64,000 nt of DNA from Teredinibacter haidensis. GTDB taxonomy: Bacteria > Pseudomonadota > Gammaproteobacteria > Pseudomonadales > Cellvibrionaceae. The stretch is from NCBI RefSeq assembly GCF_014211975.1, contig NZ_CP060084.1, positions 4,723,001-4,787,000 on the forward strand, given 5' to 3'. Made by a program: the position numbers and the translations under genes. Below, piece by piece: positions 52,970 to 63,109 of this stretch (the first letter of the stretch is position 1; every line of letters begins with the position of its first letter). Under the pieces are notes generated by a model. It had not been told where the DNA came from. It saw nothing but the letters and a program-made list of their open reading frames with translations, and searched no databases.

Positions 52970-52985
52970 AGCAATTCTAGTGCCA
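52970..52985 (-). promoter_or_regulatory. Sigma-54 (RpoN) promoter for the guanidine operon
   Basis: The minus strand reads TGGCAC-TAGAA-TTGCT, a full match to the -24/-12 consensus (TGGCAC, five bases, TTGC). It lies about 60 bases upstream of the riboswitch, as expected for the operon's transcription start. Nitrogen assimilation genes commonly use sigma-54 with NtrC. An imperfect NtrC-like dyad (TGCGCC...GGGGCG) lies at about 53039-53055. Confidence 0.75.
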
Positions 52986-53341
52986 GACGGGTTTATACGG
53001 CGTCGCGGCGAGTTGAAGCAAAAAATAGGGTTATTGTTGCGCCATTACGGGGCGTTTGTTGTGGGTTTGCTTGCATATGGGGCGCGCAAAAGCGATAACA
53101 GGAGTAGGCGTCTTTCAATGACAAGCTGTTCGGTTTTGTCGGGGATAATTCCCGGTGCAGTCAGTTTTTGCGCTGGTATAAATTGACTAGCTCCAGCTGT
53201 TCTCGGTGGGAATTTATATATCACTGTACATCGCCCCGGTTGCGTTGCCTCTCTGGAGCGTGGGAACGAGTCGTGCGTGATATTCTATGTGCATACCATG
53301 GGGGTTCTTGCTTGTGCTTTTGATTGTAGGGGTGCTTTAAT

Positions 53342-54274
53342 ATGAAATTTTTTATTTTTGCCGTCACGCTGGCTTTCTTGACGGGTTGTGGAAGCAAAGC
53401 TCTCCATACTTTGGACGGCACCCTTTTGCTGCAGGGGGTAGAGCCTGCTCAGTTGAACGCTGAACCCTACCAGCTTACCGAGGGCCCGACCTGGGATGGC
53501 GGTAACTTTGTCTACTTTACTGAAATTTATAAAAGTCGAATTCATCGCTACAACATTGTCCATGGCACCTTTGAGTTGGTGCGTGAGAATACGCAAAATG
53601 CGAATGGTCTGCGGTTTTCTCCCGACGGTTTGCTTTGGGTTTGCGAGCAGAGTGCGGGCAGGATTGTTCGCTTGAATAACGAAACGGGTAAGGTCGTCAC
53701 CGTTTCGGGCGAGTACGAAGGCAAGCCTTTTAACCATCCAAATGACTTGGTGTTAGATAAAAGCGGGGGCGTTTACTTCTCTGATCCTGTCTGGAACGAA
53801 ACGCTACACCGAAAGCAGCCAGTCAACGGTGTTTACTACGTAAATGCAGATGGCGACGCTCGTCTTCTAATTAACGATATGGATAAGCCCAACGGTGTTC
53901 TACTTTCGCAAAATGGGCGTTTTCTTTACGTTGTCGATATGGGGACGGATGAGTTTCGGCGCTATCGCGTTGTAGGGCCTGGGCAGCTTGCAGACAAAAA
54001 GAGCTTTGCGCGCTTTAATCTTGACGATATAGATAGTGCTATGCCAGATGGTATGGCTGAGGATGTCGATGGCAATGTTTATGTTGCAACGAATAACGGT
54101 GTGCAGGTGTTTGATCGAGAGGGGCGTTACCTGGGCCGGTTTGCGCTAGATCAACGCCCAACAAATTTGGCGTTTTTTGGGAAAGCATTAAATCAACTAT
54201 TTATCACCAGTATGAACAATGTGTATTCCGTCCGACTGAACACTGTCGGTGTTTCGCCATTTTCTTCGAGGTAA
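53342..54274 (+). CDS. SMP-30/gluconolactonase-like lipoprotein
   Basis: The signal ends in LTGC, a lipobox, so the protein is probably anchored to a membrane. The rest is a six-bladed beta-propeller of SMP-30/gluconolactonase type: EGPTWDG at the start, NHPNDLVLDKSGGVYFSDP in the middle and MPDGMAEDVDGNVYVAT near the end, carrying the usual metal-binding Glu/Asn/Asp residues. These enzymes open sugar lactones. The gene stands alone between the guanidine operon (divergent) and the TonB receptor gene; shared carbohydrate metabolism is plausible. Confidence 0.85.
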   Translation: MKFFIFAVTLAFLTGCGSKALHTLDGTLLLQGVEPAQLNAEPYQLTEGPTWDGGNFVYFTEIYKSRIHRYNIVHGTFELVRENTQNANGLRFSPDGLLWVCEQSAGRIVRLNNETGKVVTVSGEYEGKPFNHPNDLVLDKSGGVYFSDPVWNETLHRKQPVNGVYYVNADGDARLLINDMDKPNGVLLSQNGRFLYVVDMGTDEFRRYRVVGPGQLADKKSFARFNLDDIDSAMPDGMAEDVDGNVYVATNNGVQVFDREGRYLGRFALDQRPTNLAFFGKALNQLFITSMNNVYSVRLNTVGVSPFSSR

Positions 54275-54838
54275 GAGGTTCGGCCTTGAGAGGGCACATT
54301 TTGGCCGTGACTTTCGCTAACAGGTGAGTTCTCGACCTTGCTTCCTCTGCACAATTCCAAATATTCGTCATTTCGAGTGTTTTTTTGGCGCGCTATCAGG
54401 GGCTTATGATCGATTTGAGATGTAAGCTCCTTGAAAGCTGCTAAGCTTTTCTTTGGCTACAGAAAAGGCGCCGAGCCCCTCCGAAGCTACTAAAATGTCA
54501 CCCAGAAAGCGAAATTTGATTCAACGCATTCAGTGCCATTAAAGGCTAGTAAACGACCGGTGTAATCGGTTACAATCGTGGCAACCTGTAGCCTAAGGGT
54601 GGCCTGTTTATAACAATAAACAATGTGTTTGTAAGGGGCCAGATGTGGACTAACCTGCATTGTAATCGGACGTTATGCGATACGAGCACGGCACCGAGTG
54701 GCCTGCTATATCTTATATATAGCGGGTTGATGTATCTCACGGAGAAGGCTGGCTATCAGATGTTTATCTAATCGATTTCAGATCTCAAAAAGTTTGGATC
54801 AGGCGATTTACAAAATAACAACATGAGGAAGCTCAACT
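54275..54838. other. Intergenic region upstream of the TonB receptor
   Basis: About 565 bases with no gene. An inverted repeat GCTATAT...ATATAGC at about 54703-54721 is an operator or terminator candidate. A promoter for the receptor is expected here but no strong consensus pair stands out. An AGGAAG-type ribosome site precedes the receptor ATG. Confidence 0.45.
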
Positions 54839-57800
54839 ATGACCAAACCCAGTGGTGTCATTTTTAGAAAGAAGGCGATAGCGCTTGCTGTAAGTTGCGC
54901 ACTTTCCAGTGCGCAACTCTACGCGCAAGAAGATGCAGCAGACGATGCTGATTTCTTCCTAGAGGAAGAAGTTATCGTTACTGGTGTTCGCGCATCCCAG
55001 GCGAAAGCCATCGATCTTAAACGAGACAATGTAAACGTTGTCGATTCGATCGTTGCGGAAGATATAGGTAAGTTGCCAGATACAACTATTACTGATTCGC
55101 TTCAACGTGTAACCGGTGTGCAAATCACTCGAGAGGCCGGTGAGGGTACTTCTCTGAATATTCGTGGTATGCCTCAGGTGCTGACGATGTTGAACGGAGA
55201 GCAGTTCCTCAGCCCAATGTCCATTACGGGTGTTGGTGCCAATTATTCCGATGTGCCTGCCAATATGATTAGCGGCGTGGATGTGTATAAGTCACAATCC
55301 GCCAGCACACTGGCCGGGGGAATCTCCGGTGTTGTAGATCTTAAAACCCTGAATCCATCTGACCTTGAAGCCGGCTTTACCGGCCGTTTGCGCGTTGAAG
55401 GTGGTATGGGCTCACGCTCAATGGACGTCGCTCAAAGCGATGGCTCTACTGACACGCGCGACCCTGATTACAGCGTAGCCGCTATTGCGGGTTACGACAA
55501 CGATGATAACTTTGCTGTTGTTGCCAGCCTGTATACCTCGGATTCATACGCTGCTAACTACTCAATGTATGAGCAAACCAATCTCGCATTTATCGATGAA
55601 GACACCCGCGTGCCTGGTGATCCGCTGGATCTTGATGGCGATGGCGACTTGCTCAACGATTGGTACCTGGTTCCCAGCCAATATGGAGCGTCCAGTAGTT
55701 TTGTTGATCGTGCTCGAGTTGGTGGGTCGGTAAGTGCGAAGTATTACTTTAACGAGAACTGGAGCGTTCGTGGCGACGTTTTCTATACCGAAATGGACAA
55801 GTATGACCGTGGTGTGAGAGCGGGCTTCAATGCCGCAGAAACGCCTGATGCTCAATCGGTTAATGGTGAAAATGCTTTGACCGCTACCGAGTTGTACGAC
55901 ACCTTGCAAGCCGGTTCAATTGTTGGTCCAGGGGCGCCTATCACCTATGTCGACAGTAACGGCGACACTCAAACACGCGAACTCCACACTCTACTGGTTG
56001 CCGATGTTTGGGCCGCAGATTTCCAAACGACCTCGTACAACCAGGTAGAAAAAACCGCGGCTATTAACAGTAATATTGAGCTAAATTACACCAATAACGA
56101 CAATATTGAAGCTAGCGTACGTGCCATTCACGGCGAAGCCGAAAGGCAATACCGGAATGCAACCTTCCAACAGGGAACGCCCGCGTGGCTATGGGTTGAC
56201 GAAGATGACATTGACGGTAAAGACCCTGTAGCTGGCTACCATGTAACCGTTGACTACCGGGGTGAGTACCCTGAGTTTATCTACAGCGACGACCTTTCCG
56301 ATGCCAACTTGCTCAAGCAGTATCAGGGATTCGCCGATGGCGAGAATACGGAAGCAACCCTAAGTGCCCTACGCGGCGATATTAAGTTTAGCTTTGAACA
56401 CGATATTATCGATTCTGTTGAAGGTGGTGTTCGCTACGGCGTTCGTACCGCTGACCACAACAGGTTCTTCTATGTAGCCCCCACTGGCCGTTACACCGAC
56501 TGGGAAGATCCACGAGTACCAGCCGATAAGCGCTACCAACTGCTGCCTGGCAACCTGGCTTGGCAGCAATATCCCAATTGGTTGAAGTTTAATTTTGAGG
56601 AAACCAACTCCAGCCTCATCGACGTGGGCGGCTTGGAAGATAACGGCTTTTCTGCCGCCGATACCATGCCCTTCACCGACTTTGGCCCGATTAAAGGTTT
56701 TGAGGCTGGCGTAGCATCACTGGACCCCGCCGCGTGGGATAACCCCTACGAGTTTATGAATCGCTTGTATCCTGGTGCCCGCACGGTAAATGACCCTGGC
56801 TACACCTACAGTGTTGAAGAGGCTTCCGTCAGTGTTTACGGCCAACTGAATTTCGGTAACGAATCAGACGGTCTGTTCGGTATTCCTTACAGTGGTAACG
56901 TGGGTCTACAAGTGGTGCAAACTGACCGTAAAGTGGACAAGAGTGTGGTACCAACTGTTCTCGATTCCTTCAACTCTATCGGTTACGACGACTGGCAGAA
57001 AATTGCTTACGTCTACACCACTGAGCGTCACGAAAACAGTTCTCAGGAAATTCTACCTTCGTTTAACTTGAATCTGTTCCCTACAGACGATTTGGTTCTA
57101 CGTTTTGGCGCAAGTAAAGCCATGACTCGAAACGATCTGCAGAACGTTGGTTCCAGTATGTCGGTATGGCTGTCGCGCTGTCCTAAAACCGATGCCAATG
57201 GTGACGCTGTAATGGTCTTGAACCCTACCACGGGTCAGGAAGTGCAGGATGATGTTGGTTGTGTTGGTGGTGGTGATGACCGTGGTCAGCCAGACATCGA
57301 GCCTTGGACTGCAACGGTATTCAACTCCTCTGCTGAATGGTACTTTGCTGAAAACGCCATTTTAGGTCTTGGCCTGTTTATGATTCAGGTAGACACCGCT
57401 GTTGAGGATTATCAGGAGCCACGTCACTTTGCCGATATGGACGGTATTGACCGCAACAACCTCGCCAATATCTGGACAACCCGCAATGTGGGCGCTTCCG
57501 ATCTAATGGGTATTGAATTCGGATATAAGCAGCCGTTTTCTTTTATCCCCGTTGAATTCTTGAACTCTACCGGTGTTGAATTTAACTACACCTACTCTAA
57601 GAGTGAGTCCGGTGTTGAAGATATTGAAGGTGACGAATTCCCGCTGGTATCCAACTCAGCGCACCAATCCAACCTTATTCTTTGGTATGACCGCGCGGGC
57701 TTAAACCTCCGTTTAGCCTACAACTGGCGTAGCGAAGAGTACCTGGGTCGTGTTGGCGTAAATTCAAACGAAACGGTAATGAACTTAGGCAATTGGCTGG

Positions 57801-58000
57801 AACCCGCCGGCTATCTCGATTTCTCGGCTAGTTACGATGTAGTTAGTGATGTCGGTATTCTGGATAACCTGAATGTGTTCTTTAACGCTACTAACCTCAC
57901 GGAAGAAAGCCGTAAGAGTTATGCGCAGTTTGAAGACCAGTATCATTCCTTATGGGTGCAGGAAACACGTTATACCGCTGGTGTGAACATTTCCTTCTAA
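54839..58000 (+). CDS. TonB-dependent outer-membrane receptor (carbohydrate type)
   Basis: After a signal peptide (to about 30) comes a TonB-box-like EEEVIVTGVR, a plug domain (about 50-190) with EDIGKLPDTTITDSLQRVTG and NIRGMPQVLTMLNGE, and a long beta-barrel ending in AGVNISF with the terminal Phe typical of outer-membrane proteins. The 1053-residue length fits the large sugar-uptake receptors of Cellvibrionaceae and Xanthomonads. Its partner 67 bases downstream is a GH5-like lipoprotein. The pair recalls a SusC/SusD-like arrangement, with the receptor importing oligosaccharides and the lipoprotein binding them, but this is inference. Confidence 0.93.
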   Translation: MTKPSGVIFRKKAIALAVSCALSSAQLYAQEDAADDADFFLEEEVIVTGVRASQAKAIDLKRDNVNVVDSIVAEDIGKLPDTTITDSLQRVTGVQITREAGEGTSLNIRGMPQVLTMLNGEQFLSPMSITGVGANYSDVPANMISGVDVYKSQSASTLAGGISGVVDLKTLNPSDLEAGFTGRLRVEGGMGSRSMDVAQSDGSTDTRDPDYSVAAIAGYDNDDNFAVVASLYTSDSYAANYSMYEQTNLAFIDEDTRVPGDPLDLDGDGDLLNDWYLVPSQYGASSSFVDRARVGGSVSAKYYFNENWSVRGDVFYTEMDKYDRGVRAGFNAAETPDAQSVNGENALTATELYDTLQAGSIVGPGAPITYVDSNGDTQTRELHTLLVADVWAADFQTTSYNQVEKTAAINSNIELNYTNNDNIEASVRAIHGEAERQYRNATFQQGTPAWLWVDEDDIDGKDPVAGYHVTVDYRGEYPEFIYSDDLSDANLLKQYQGFADGENTEATLSALRGDIKFSFEHDIIDSVEGGVRYGVRTADHNRFFYVAPTGRYTDWEDPRVPADKRYQLLPGNLAWQQYPNWLKFNFEETNSSLIDVGGLEDNGFSAADTMPFTDFGPIKGFEAGVASLDPAAWDNPYEFMNRLYPGARTVNDPGYTYSVEEASVSVYGQLNFGNESDGLFGIPYSGNVGLQVVQTDRKVDKSVVPTVLDSFNSIGYDDWQKIAYVYTTERHENSSQEILPSFNLNLFPTDDLVLRFGASKAMTRNDLQNVGSSMSVWLSRCPKTDANGDAVMVLNPTTGQEVQDDVGCVGGGDDRGQPDIEPWTATVFNSSAEWYFAENAILGLGLFMIQVDTAVEDYQEPRHFADMDGIDRNNLANIWTTRNVGASDLMGIEFGYKQPFSFIPVEFLNSTGVEFNYTYSKSESGVEDIEGDEFPLVSNSAHQSNLILWYDRAGLNLRLAYNWRSEEYLGRVGVNSNETVMNLGNWLEPAGYLDFSASYDVVSDVGILDNLNVFFNATNLTEESRKSYAQFEDQYHSLWVQETRYTAGVNISF

Positions 58001-58067
58001 CTAATGCCTGGTAGCCTCTAGAGCCCTACAACTCCAGAGGCAAAAAACCGAATTTGTGGAGTTTTCT

Positions 58068-60698
58068 ATGAAAAATAAATTTAAAATTTTAGCCCTGCTT
58101 TCTAGTGCAGTTATTCTGCAAAGCTGTGGCGGTGGTAGTATGCTCGGCACGTCAGACAGTGATGACTATAAACTCACTCCAGAGGTTGTTACCGAGGATC
58201 CAACAGCCGCACGTCCCTCCGAAAATGCCCCGGTAATAACAACCGATGGCACCAACATTGTTTTGGCCAATGGTGCTCCTATCTTGCTACGTGGCGCTAA
58301 CCTGCCGTTTGGCAATAACCTTCTCGACAATATTGATGGGGTCGCAGCCATTGCGGCAACCGGCTCCAATGTGGTTCGTTTGCAGTTGCAGGCCGATACA
58401 AACCCTGCCAACCTGGAAGCCGCTATTATCCAGATTGCTGAACACGGCATGGTAGCCGAGTTGACGCTTTGGGATGAAACTTTGGCCTGTGACGATAATG
58501 AACAAGCCTTCAACGATGCTATAACTGATGTCTGGTTGGGTGAATGGCGGGATATTCTGGCGCAAGATCGTTATCAGCCGTTCATTATGATTAACCTCGC
58601 CAGCGGTTGGGGCCCTAAAGAAATCTTTAACGGCTACAGCAGCGGCTATAGAAGTTATATTGACAGCTACAAAACAGCTATTCGCCAAATGCGTAATGCG
58701 GGTTTTAATGTGCCTATCGTTGTCAGTGCTCCTGGTTGTGGCGCAGACTACTTTGCTTTTGTAAGTGGTCGTGCTCTGGAACTGATGGCAGCGGATGAGA
58801 AAGATAACCTCATTCTGTCTGTTCATGGTTACGGCAGCCAATGGAAAACTGGCGCTAAAGCTGCTGAAGCGATGGCTCTAATGACAGAGCAGGATATTCC
58901 TGTCGTTATGAGTGAGTTTGGTGGTTCTGGCGTGGGTGAATCACCTGTTCGCCACAAAGAACTGATGGCTACGGCCGCGGGTGACTACGCTGCCGACCTG
59001 TCTATTGATTGGCTTAGTGATGCCGACAAAGTGGGCGTTGCCATTCCCTTTGAGCAAGCCATTAGCGTTGCCAACTCAGACATTTTCTTCGATATCAAAG
59101 TAGATGATGCTTATATCGACGATGGCAGCATGGGTTTTCAGGTCTATCTGCGCGATGTTAATGACAGCTACGCAAACCTCGTCTGGAAAGGTGCATGGGC
59201 TTTTGAAAAAGGTGTTTGGAATACTTACAAGCATTCCGTTAAAAATGCTTCCTCTTTCGGTTGGGCTGACGAAGGCTTCGATATAGCAGCGGTAACTAAG
59301 ATCGGTGTTGAAATTGTTGCTAACGGTAAGCCTGTTGACGTTGGTGGTGCCATCCAGATTGATAACCTGAAAGTTGTCGAAGGTTCTGGCGCAATCGAGA
59401 TGTTTAGCCAAGACTACGAAGCTGATGTAGGCGGTTGGGTAACTGGTGGGAGCGAGACCGTAGTTAGTCATCAGGACGGAGCGGTTGCGATAGCTCGTGC
59501 ACCTGGAAGCGGTGACGTGAATCTACAGCTCAATGGCATTGGCGATTCTGTCGATTTCAGTACAGAGATTGAGATTAGCGCACGCGTATTGATGCCCACA
59601 GCGTATGAAGGCTCTTGGCTCTACTTCAAGTTCTTCAATAATGAAGGTGACTGGGTAGAATCATCAGGCCTTGGTGGAGCCAACTTTACCTATGGTGAGT
59701 GGACTGATGTTTCGGTTAGAGCCACGTTCCCCGCCGGTAGTGATATGGTTGGTCTTGTGATAGGTAGCTTAGGTATTGCTGATGGTGTATCCATCACTGA
59801 CTCTACAGATGCAATCCTGTTAGACGATCTGACCTTCAGTACAATTGCAACCAATGACTTTGAGTTGGGTGTGCAGTTTGACGGTAGTTTTGATGTCGAT
59901 GCACAGGGTTTTGCTGGCTTTAGTTGGGGCGATTCATCCACGGTTACCGCGAATAACGGCAACTTGGAAATGTCTGTGAATGATGCTGGCAGTGCCCGTA
60001 TTAACGTCCAGAAGTCCAACTGGGATAAAGAAGAGAATCTCGACCTTGCGTCCGAGCCTTTAACCATTAAAACGCGGATACAGGTTCCCGCGAGCTTTGC
60101 CGGTGTCAATTACATTTTCCAGGTCTTCCTTCAAGATAAAGACTGGTCCAACCACTTTACCGCTATTGAATTATCGCAAGATGATTTCGTTCCTGGCGAG
60201 TGGAAAGATATCAGTGTTGATGTCGAGTTTCCTGCGGAATTTGCCCGCGACGGAACACCTCAACATTTTGGTTTTGATATCGCTGCGGAAGAAGGCTCTA
60301 GCTTGGGTACTACCGACCCAGTGTTAATGGAGTACTTCACTATTGAAGGTATGGTTCCGGTTGAAAAAGAAGAAGTGGTTATCGATCAAATCGACTTCCA
60401 CTATCTCAGCCACTTCGAGAACCTCACGGTTGATATTGCTGAAGGCGGACAGGTTGCCGAAGATCTTCAATTAACTATTCTCGGCTTCGAAGAGCGCAGT
60501 GCTCCATTTGGTTGGATGGCGTGGTCTTGGTTTGGTAATATCCAGGAAGAAATGGCTTGGGATATGACCACCGACGTTGCTGATCCAGAAGCGTTAACTG
60601 CTCGCGGTGAAGAGATTGTAAACGGTAAAGGCGGTATTGTAGAAACGACTCCTGTTGCTCCTGAAGAAGAAGCTACAGAAGAAGCCGCTGCTGAGTAA
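58068..60698 (+). CDS. GH5-like lipoprotein with inserted carbohydrate-binding domains; probable pseudo-enzyme
   Basis: The ATG at 58068 has GGAG just upstream and leads a lipoprotein signal (LQSC). The N-terminal ~320 residues look like a GH5 beta-mannanase barrel, with SVHGYG and the nucleophile Glu283 in VMSEFGG. Two or three beta-sandwich modules (about 320-780) follow, and the chain returns to a GH5-like end (WMAWSWFGNIQEE... about 815-845). At the position of the acid/base Asn-Glu pair the sequence reads N-L-A-S179-G180-W-G-P, so the catalytic Glu appears lost. The protein would then bind mannan or a similar glycan rather than cut it. It is paired with the TonB receptor. The C-terminus is a Glu/Ala-rich tail. 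Confidence 0.75.
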   Translation: MKNKFKILALLSSAVILQSCGGGSMLGTSDSDDYKLTPEVVTEDPTAARPSENAPVITTDGTNIVLANGAPILLRGANLPFGNNLLDNIDGVAAIAATGSNVVRLQLQADTNPANLEAAIIQIAEHGMVAELTLWDETLACDDNEQAFNDAITDVWLGEWRDILAQDRYQPFIMINLASGWGPKEIFNGYSSGYRSYIDSYKTAIRQMRNAGFNVPIVVSAPGCGADYFAFVSGRALELMAADEKDNLILSVHGYGSQWKTGAKAAEAMALMTEQDIPVVMSEFGGSGVGESPVRHKELMATAAGDYAADLSIDWLSDADKVGVAIPFEQAISVANSDIFFDIKVDDAYIDDGSMGFQVYLRDVNDSYANLVWKGAWAFEKGVWNTYKHSVKNASSFGWADEGFDIAAVTKIGVEIVANGKPVDVGGAIQIDNLKVVEGSGAIEMFSQDYEADVGGWVTGGSETVVSHQDGAVAIARAPGSGDVNLQLNGIGDSVDFSTEIEISARVLMPTAYEGSWLYFKFFNNEGDWVESSGLGGANFTYGEWTDVSVRATFPAGSDMVGLVIGSLGIADGVSITDSTDAILLDDLTFSTIATNDFELGVQFDGSFDVDAQGFAGFSWGDSSTVTANNGNLEMSVNDAGSARINVQKSNWDKEENLDLASEPLTIKTRIQVPASFAGVNYIFQVFLQDKDWSNHFTAIELSQDDFVPGEWKDISVDVEFPAEFARDGTPQHFGFDIAAEEGSSLGTTDPVLMEYFTIEGMVPVEKEEVVIDQIDFHYLSHFENLTVDIAEGGQVAEDLQLTILGFEERSAPFGWMAWSWFGNIQEEMAWDMTTDVADPEALTARGEEIVNGKGGIVETTPVAPEEEATEEAAAE

Positions 60699-60724
60699 TA
60701 CAAGCTAACAAAAACCTAGCAAAG

Positions 60725-60750
60725 CCCCGGCAATGGCCGGGGTTTTTTTT
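60725..60750 (+). terminator. Strong Rho-independent terminator
   Basis: CCCCGGC (60725-60731) pairs with GCCGGGG (60736-60742) and runs into eight T residues. It ends the TonB receptor/lipoprotein transcript. Confidence 0.92.
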
Positions 60751-61170
60751 GCCTGAATTTTAGTGACACCACCTGTTCCTCTTTCTAAAAGCTTTATGCT
60801 ATAGCGTGCAAACCAAGCTCCGGGCCCATTTTTTAAAGGGCTTTTGTTGTTCCAGCGTTGTTTTTAGCTCAATACCGAGAGGCCGGTATCCATTAGAGTA
60901 AAATTTACGAAGGGCGTTGCGTCTTGTTTGTGGTGTGGATATTTAGCAATAACTTTGAATCATGGGAGTGCTACTGGTCTCGAGTCGAGCAATCGGTATG
61001 TTTTTGGGCCGGAGATATTTCGGCATACCCTGCGATCCGGTATAAATAGTATTGACACCTTAAATCCAGAGAAAAAGCATATGCAGATGATTGTGTAAGA
61101 GCTCTGCTGGTGATAACGATATTTTCGTTATGGTTTTTGCTTGCATAGAGCGATATTTTTCCAGTTTTAG
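60751..61170. other. Intergenic region with no clear gene
   Basis: About 420 bases. A second, weaker hairpin with GCCC...GGGC and a T run lies near 60827-60846. No gene or RNA was recognised. Confidence 0.4.
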
Positions 61171-61173
61171 AGG

Positions 61174-62695
61174 CTAGCTCTCTATAATTATCAAGTCCTT
61201 TTCAGTTTTATTCGCGGGTATTTCAAGCTCAAGCCATCGTTCAACGTCCTTGACTTCAATGTAGACAGGTTCGCCCCAGAAAATAATTTTGTTTTCTTCA
61301 CCGCAGAACGAGGGTACGTCTAGGTAACGAAGGGGGCTGCCGTTAGCGTTATAAGCGTTGAGGAGCGTGTGTCCCACACGAAGGCGTAGTTGGGGGTATC
61401 GCTGCCCTTCGGATAGGTGACGGCAAGCCTTACGTCGTTTAGTGTTTCTCCCTGTATTACTCTGAAGGTTACTATCTCTGCGGGGTACTTGATCAGAATA
61501 GACCCGTTTATGGCGTCAACTGTTAGATATTACTCAGAATTTTTTTCTGGGGAAAGAAAGCTGGTGCTGAATCCGTTGAATGGGCTGTGCCATCTGGATG
61601 GCTTGTAATTCACTTCCACCGATTTATGAAAGGCTTTTAATTTGTTGTAGTTTATATTGGCAAACGTCGTGTTTCCTATTGCCGGTAAGGTAATCTTGAG
61701 AGGCTGCTTCACTTTGTTTTGGTAATCCATTGTTTGTAAAAATTCCTGTTTTAATTGGCTATGTATTTCCTCTTCGTCCACTATCTCAAGCTGGCGCTCT
61801 ACACGCGGCTCTTCAAACCGCTCCTTTTTATAGGCGTTTTTAGTTCTCCAAAGCTCACCTCTGGCTTGCGTTTCGCTATAAATTTACTTTCGATTTCGGT
61901 TGTGTGCACCGAAAAATAAACGTCGGCCGATGTAGACATGCCAGATACAGATATTTGACGGCTGACTTCCCGGTACTCGCCTGTTAGCCCATCAATGGCC
62001 ATTGTCTTTTTTTGCGTCTGACTAGAACTTCCGGTTTTTTTTAGTTGCTGATTCTTGCAGTTATGAATAAGAATCGTTGGCTCGAATTCTGTCATCCTGA
62101 AGGGGTAATAGTAGCTAATGGTAAGAGCGCCATTTGCCATTTCGGTAACTTTTACGCTGCTCTCTTTTGAGATATGTAGTTTGTCTGTAGTCGATGAAGG
62201 GATAGAAAAGCTAACAATTTTACTGGGTACGGATAGTGTGCAGATACCGGAAACATTAGCAACGCCAGTATCAATCGTAAGGGGAACAGCGTCGCTCCAT
62301 CTGCCGTAATAATACTGGTTTACTATGTTAAACTTTTCTCGTTCGGCTTTAGTTTTATCCGAAAATTCGCCCAGTACGGCGTTACCATCAATGTCGCTGG
62401 CCGCTAGCCAGCGTACACGGGGGCGAATACTCGCAGAGTTTGGGAAGTAGTAGAAGTCGCCGACAATACTGGCTTCTTTTCCGAATTCGCCCTCAATAAA
62501 AAACAGCTGTGAAATCTGCTGCTTCAATAAGGTGGTGTCTGCAATTGCTATCGGCCGCGGAACGGGTATCTCTTCTAGTTCTTCCTGCACTATTTGTTCC
62601 TTCTTGCTATGCGGGGTTGTACGTGCAGGGTTGTTACCCATTAGATTTTTTAATTCGATGGCGGTGAGTTGCCAGCGAGCAGATCTAAACTCCAT
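61174..62695 (-). pseudogene. Broken hypothetical gene (frameshifts and an internal stop)
   Basis: Three minus-strand segments read as one protein when joined. The first (62695 to about 61840) continues in the -1 frame as WRTKNAYKKERFEEPRVERQ near 61840. That frame meets an in-frame TAA at 61527-61529, after which YLTVDAINGSILIKYPAE carries on in the same frame. A second -1 shift near 61377 restores the frame that ends at 61174. The combined ~500 residues have no recognised family. The gene follows the broken DUF2939-like gene by 12 bases. Either the locus has decayed or the sequence has local errors. Confidence 0.65.
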
Positions 62696-62707
62696 AAATA
62701 GTGTGAG

Positions 62708-63109
62708 TTATTCAAGTGAAATTCTGAAACGTGCCGGTCTGTCTAAAAATCCGTACCAAGATTGAATTTTACCGCGATTTATATCTGGCTCAACGCCGGT
62801 GGATACTTTGGTTCTTGGTGTTATTTCTCCAGATTTAATCAGATGTGCCAGTGTTTCCGGCTTAACAAGGTTTTCGATCATTGAAACCATCATGCTCGCC
62901 ATGGGGTCGTTAGACTGTTCTTTGAGGGAGGCGTCGACCTGCCTTTTTAGTGAGGATTGCACGCTGGAAAAGTCGATATAGTTTCCCATGCCCTGTTCCG
63001 AGTCGTTTTTAATCGCGTTGAACATTCGCTACGTGACGTAGTAGGGGGAGGCGATATAGGTGGCAAGGAGAAAACCGGCAATGGCGATGATTATTTTACG
63101 GTTGAACAA
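62708..63109 (-). pseudogene. DUF2939-like gene interrupted by an in-frame TAG
   Basis: The frame begins near a TTG at 63107-63109 with a membrane anchor (KIIIAIAGFLLATYIASPYY). It then has an in-frame TAG at 63029-63031 and continues without frame change as RMFNAIKNDSEQGMGNYIDF, the typical DUF2939 segment, to a stop at 62708. The SPYY...AIK..D...YIDF spacing matches the family, so the stop replaces one internal codon. An internal ATG at 63025 could restart translation but would lose the membrane anchor. Confidence 0.65.

Noticed and set aside
62708..63109. Possible recoding of TAG as an amino acid in the DUF2939-like gene.
   Set aside because: The neighbouring gene carries a TAA and frameshifts as well, so decay or sequence error is simpler; no recoding signals are visible.
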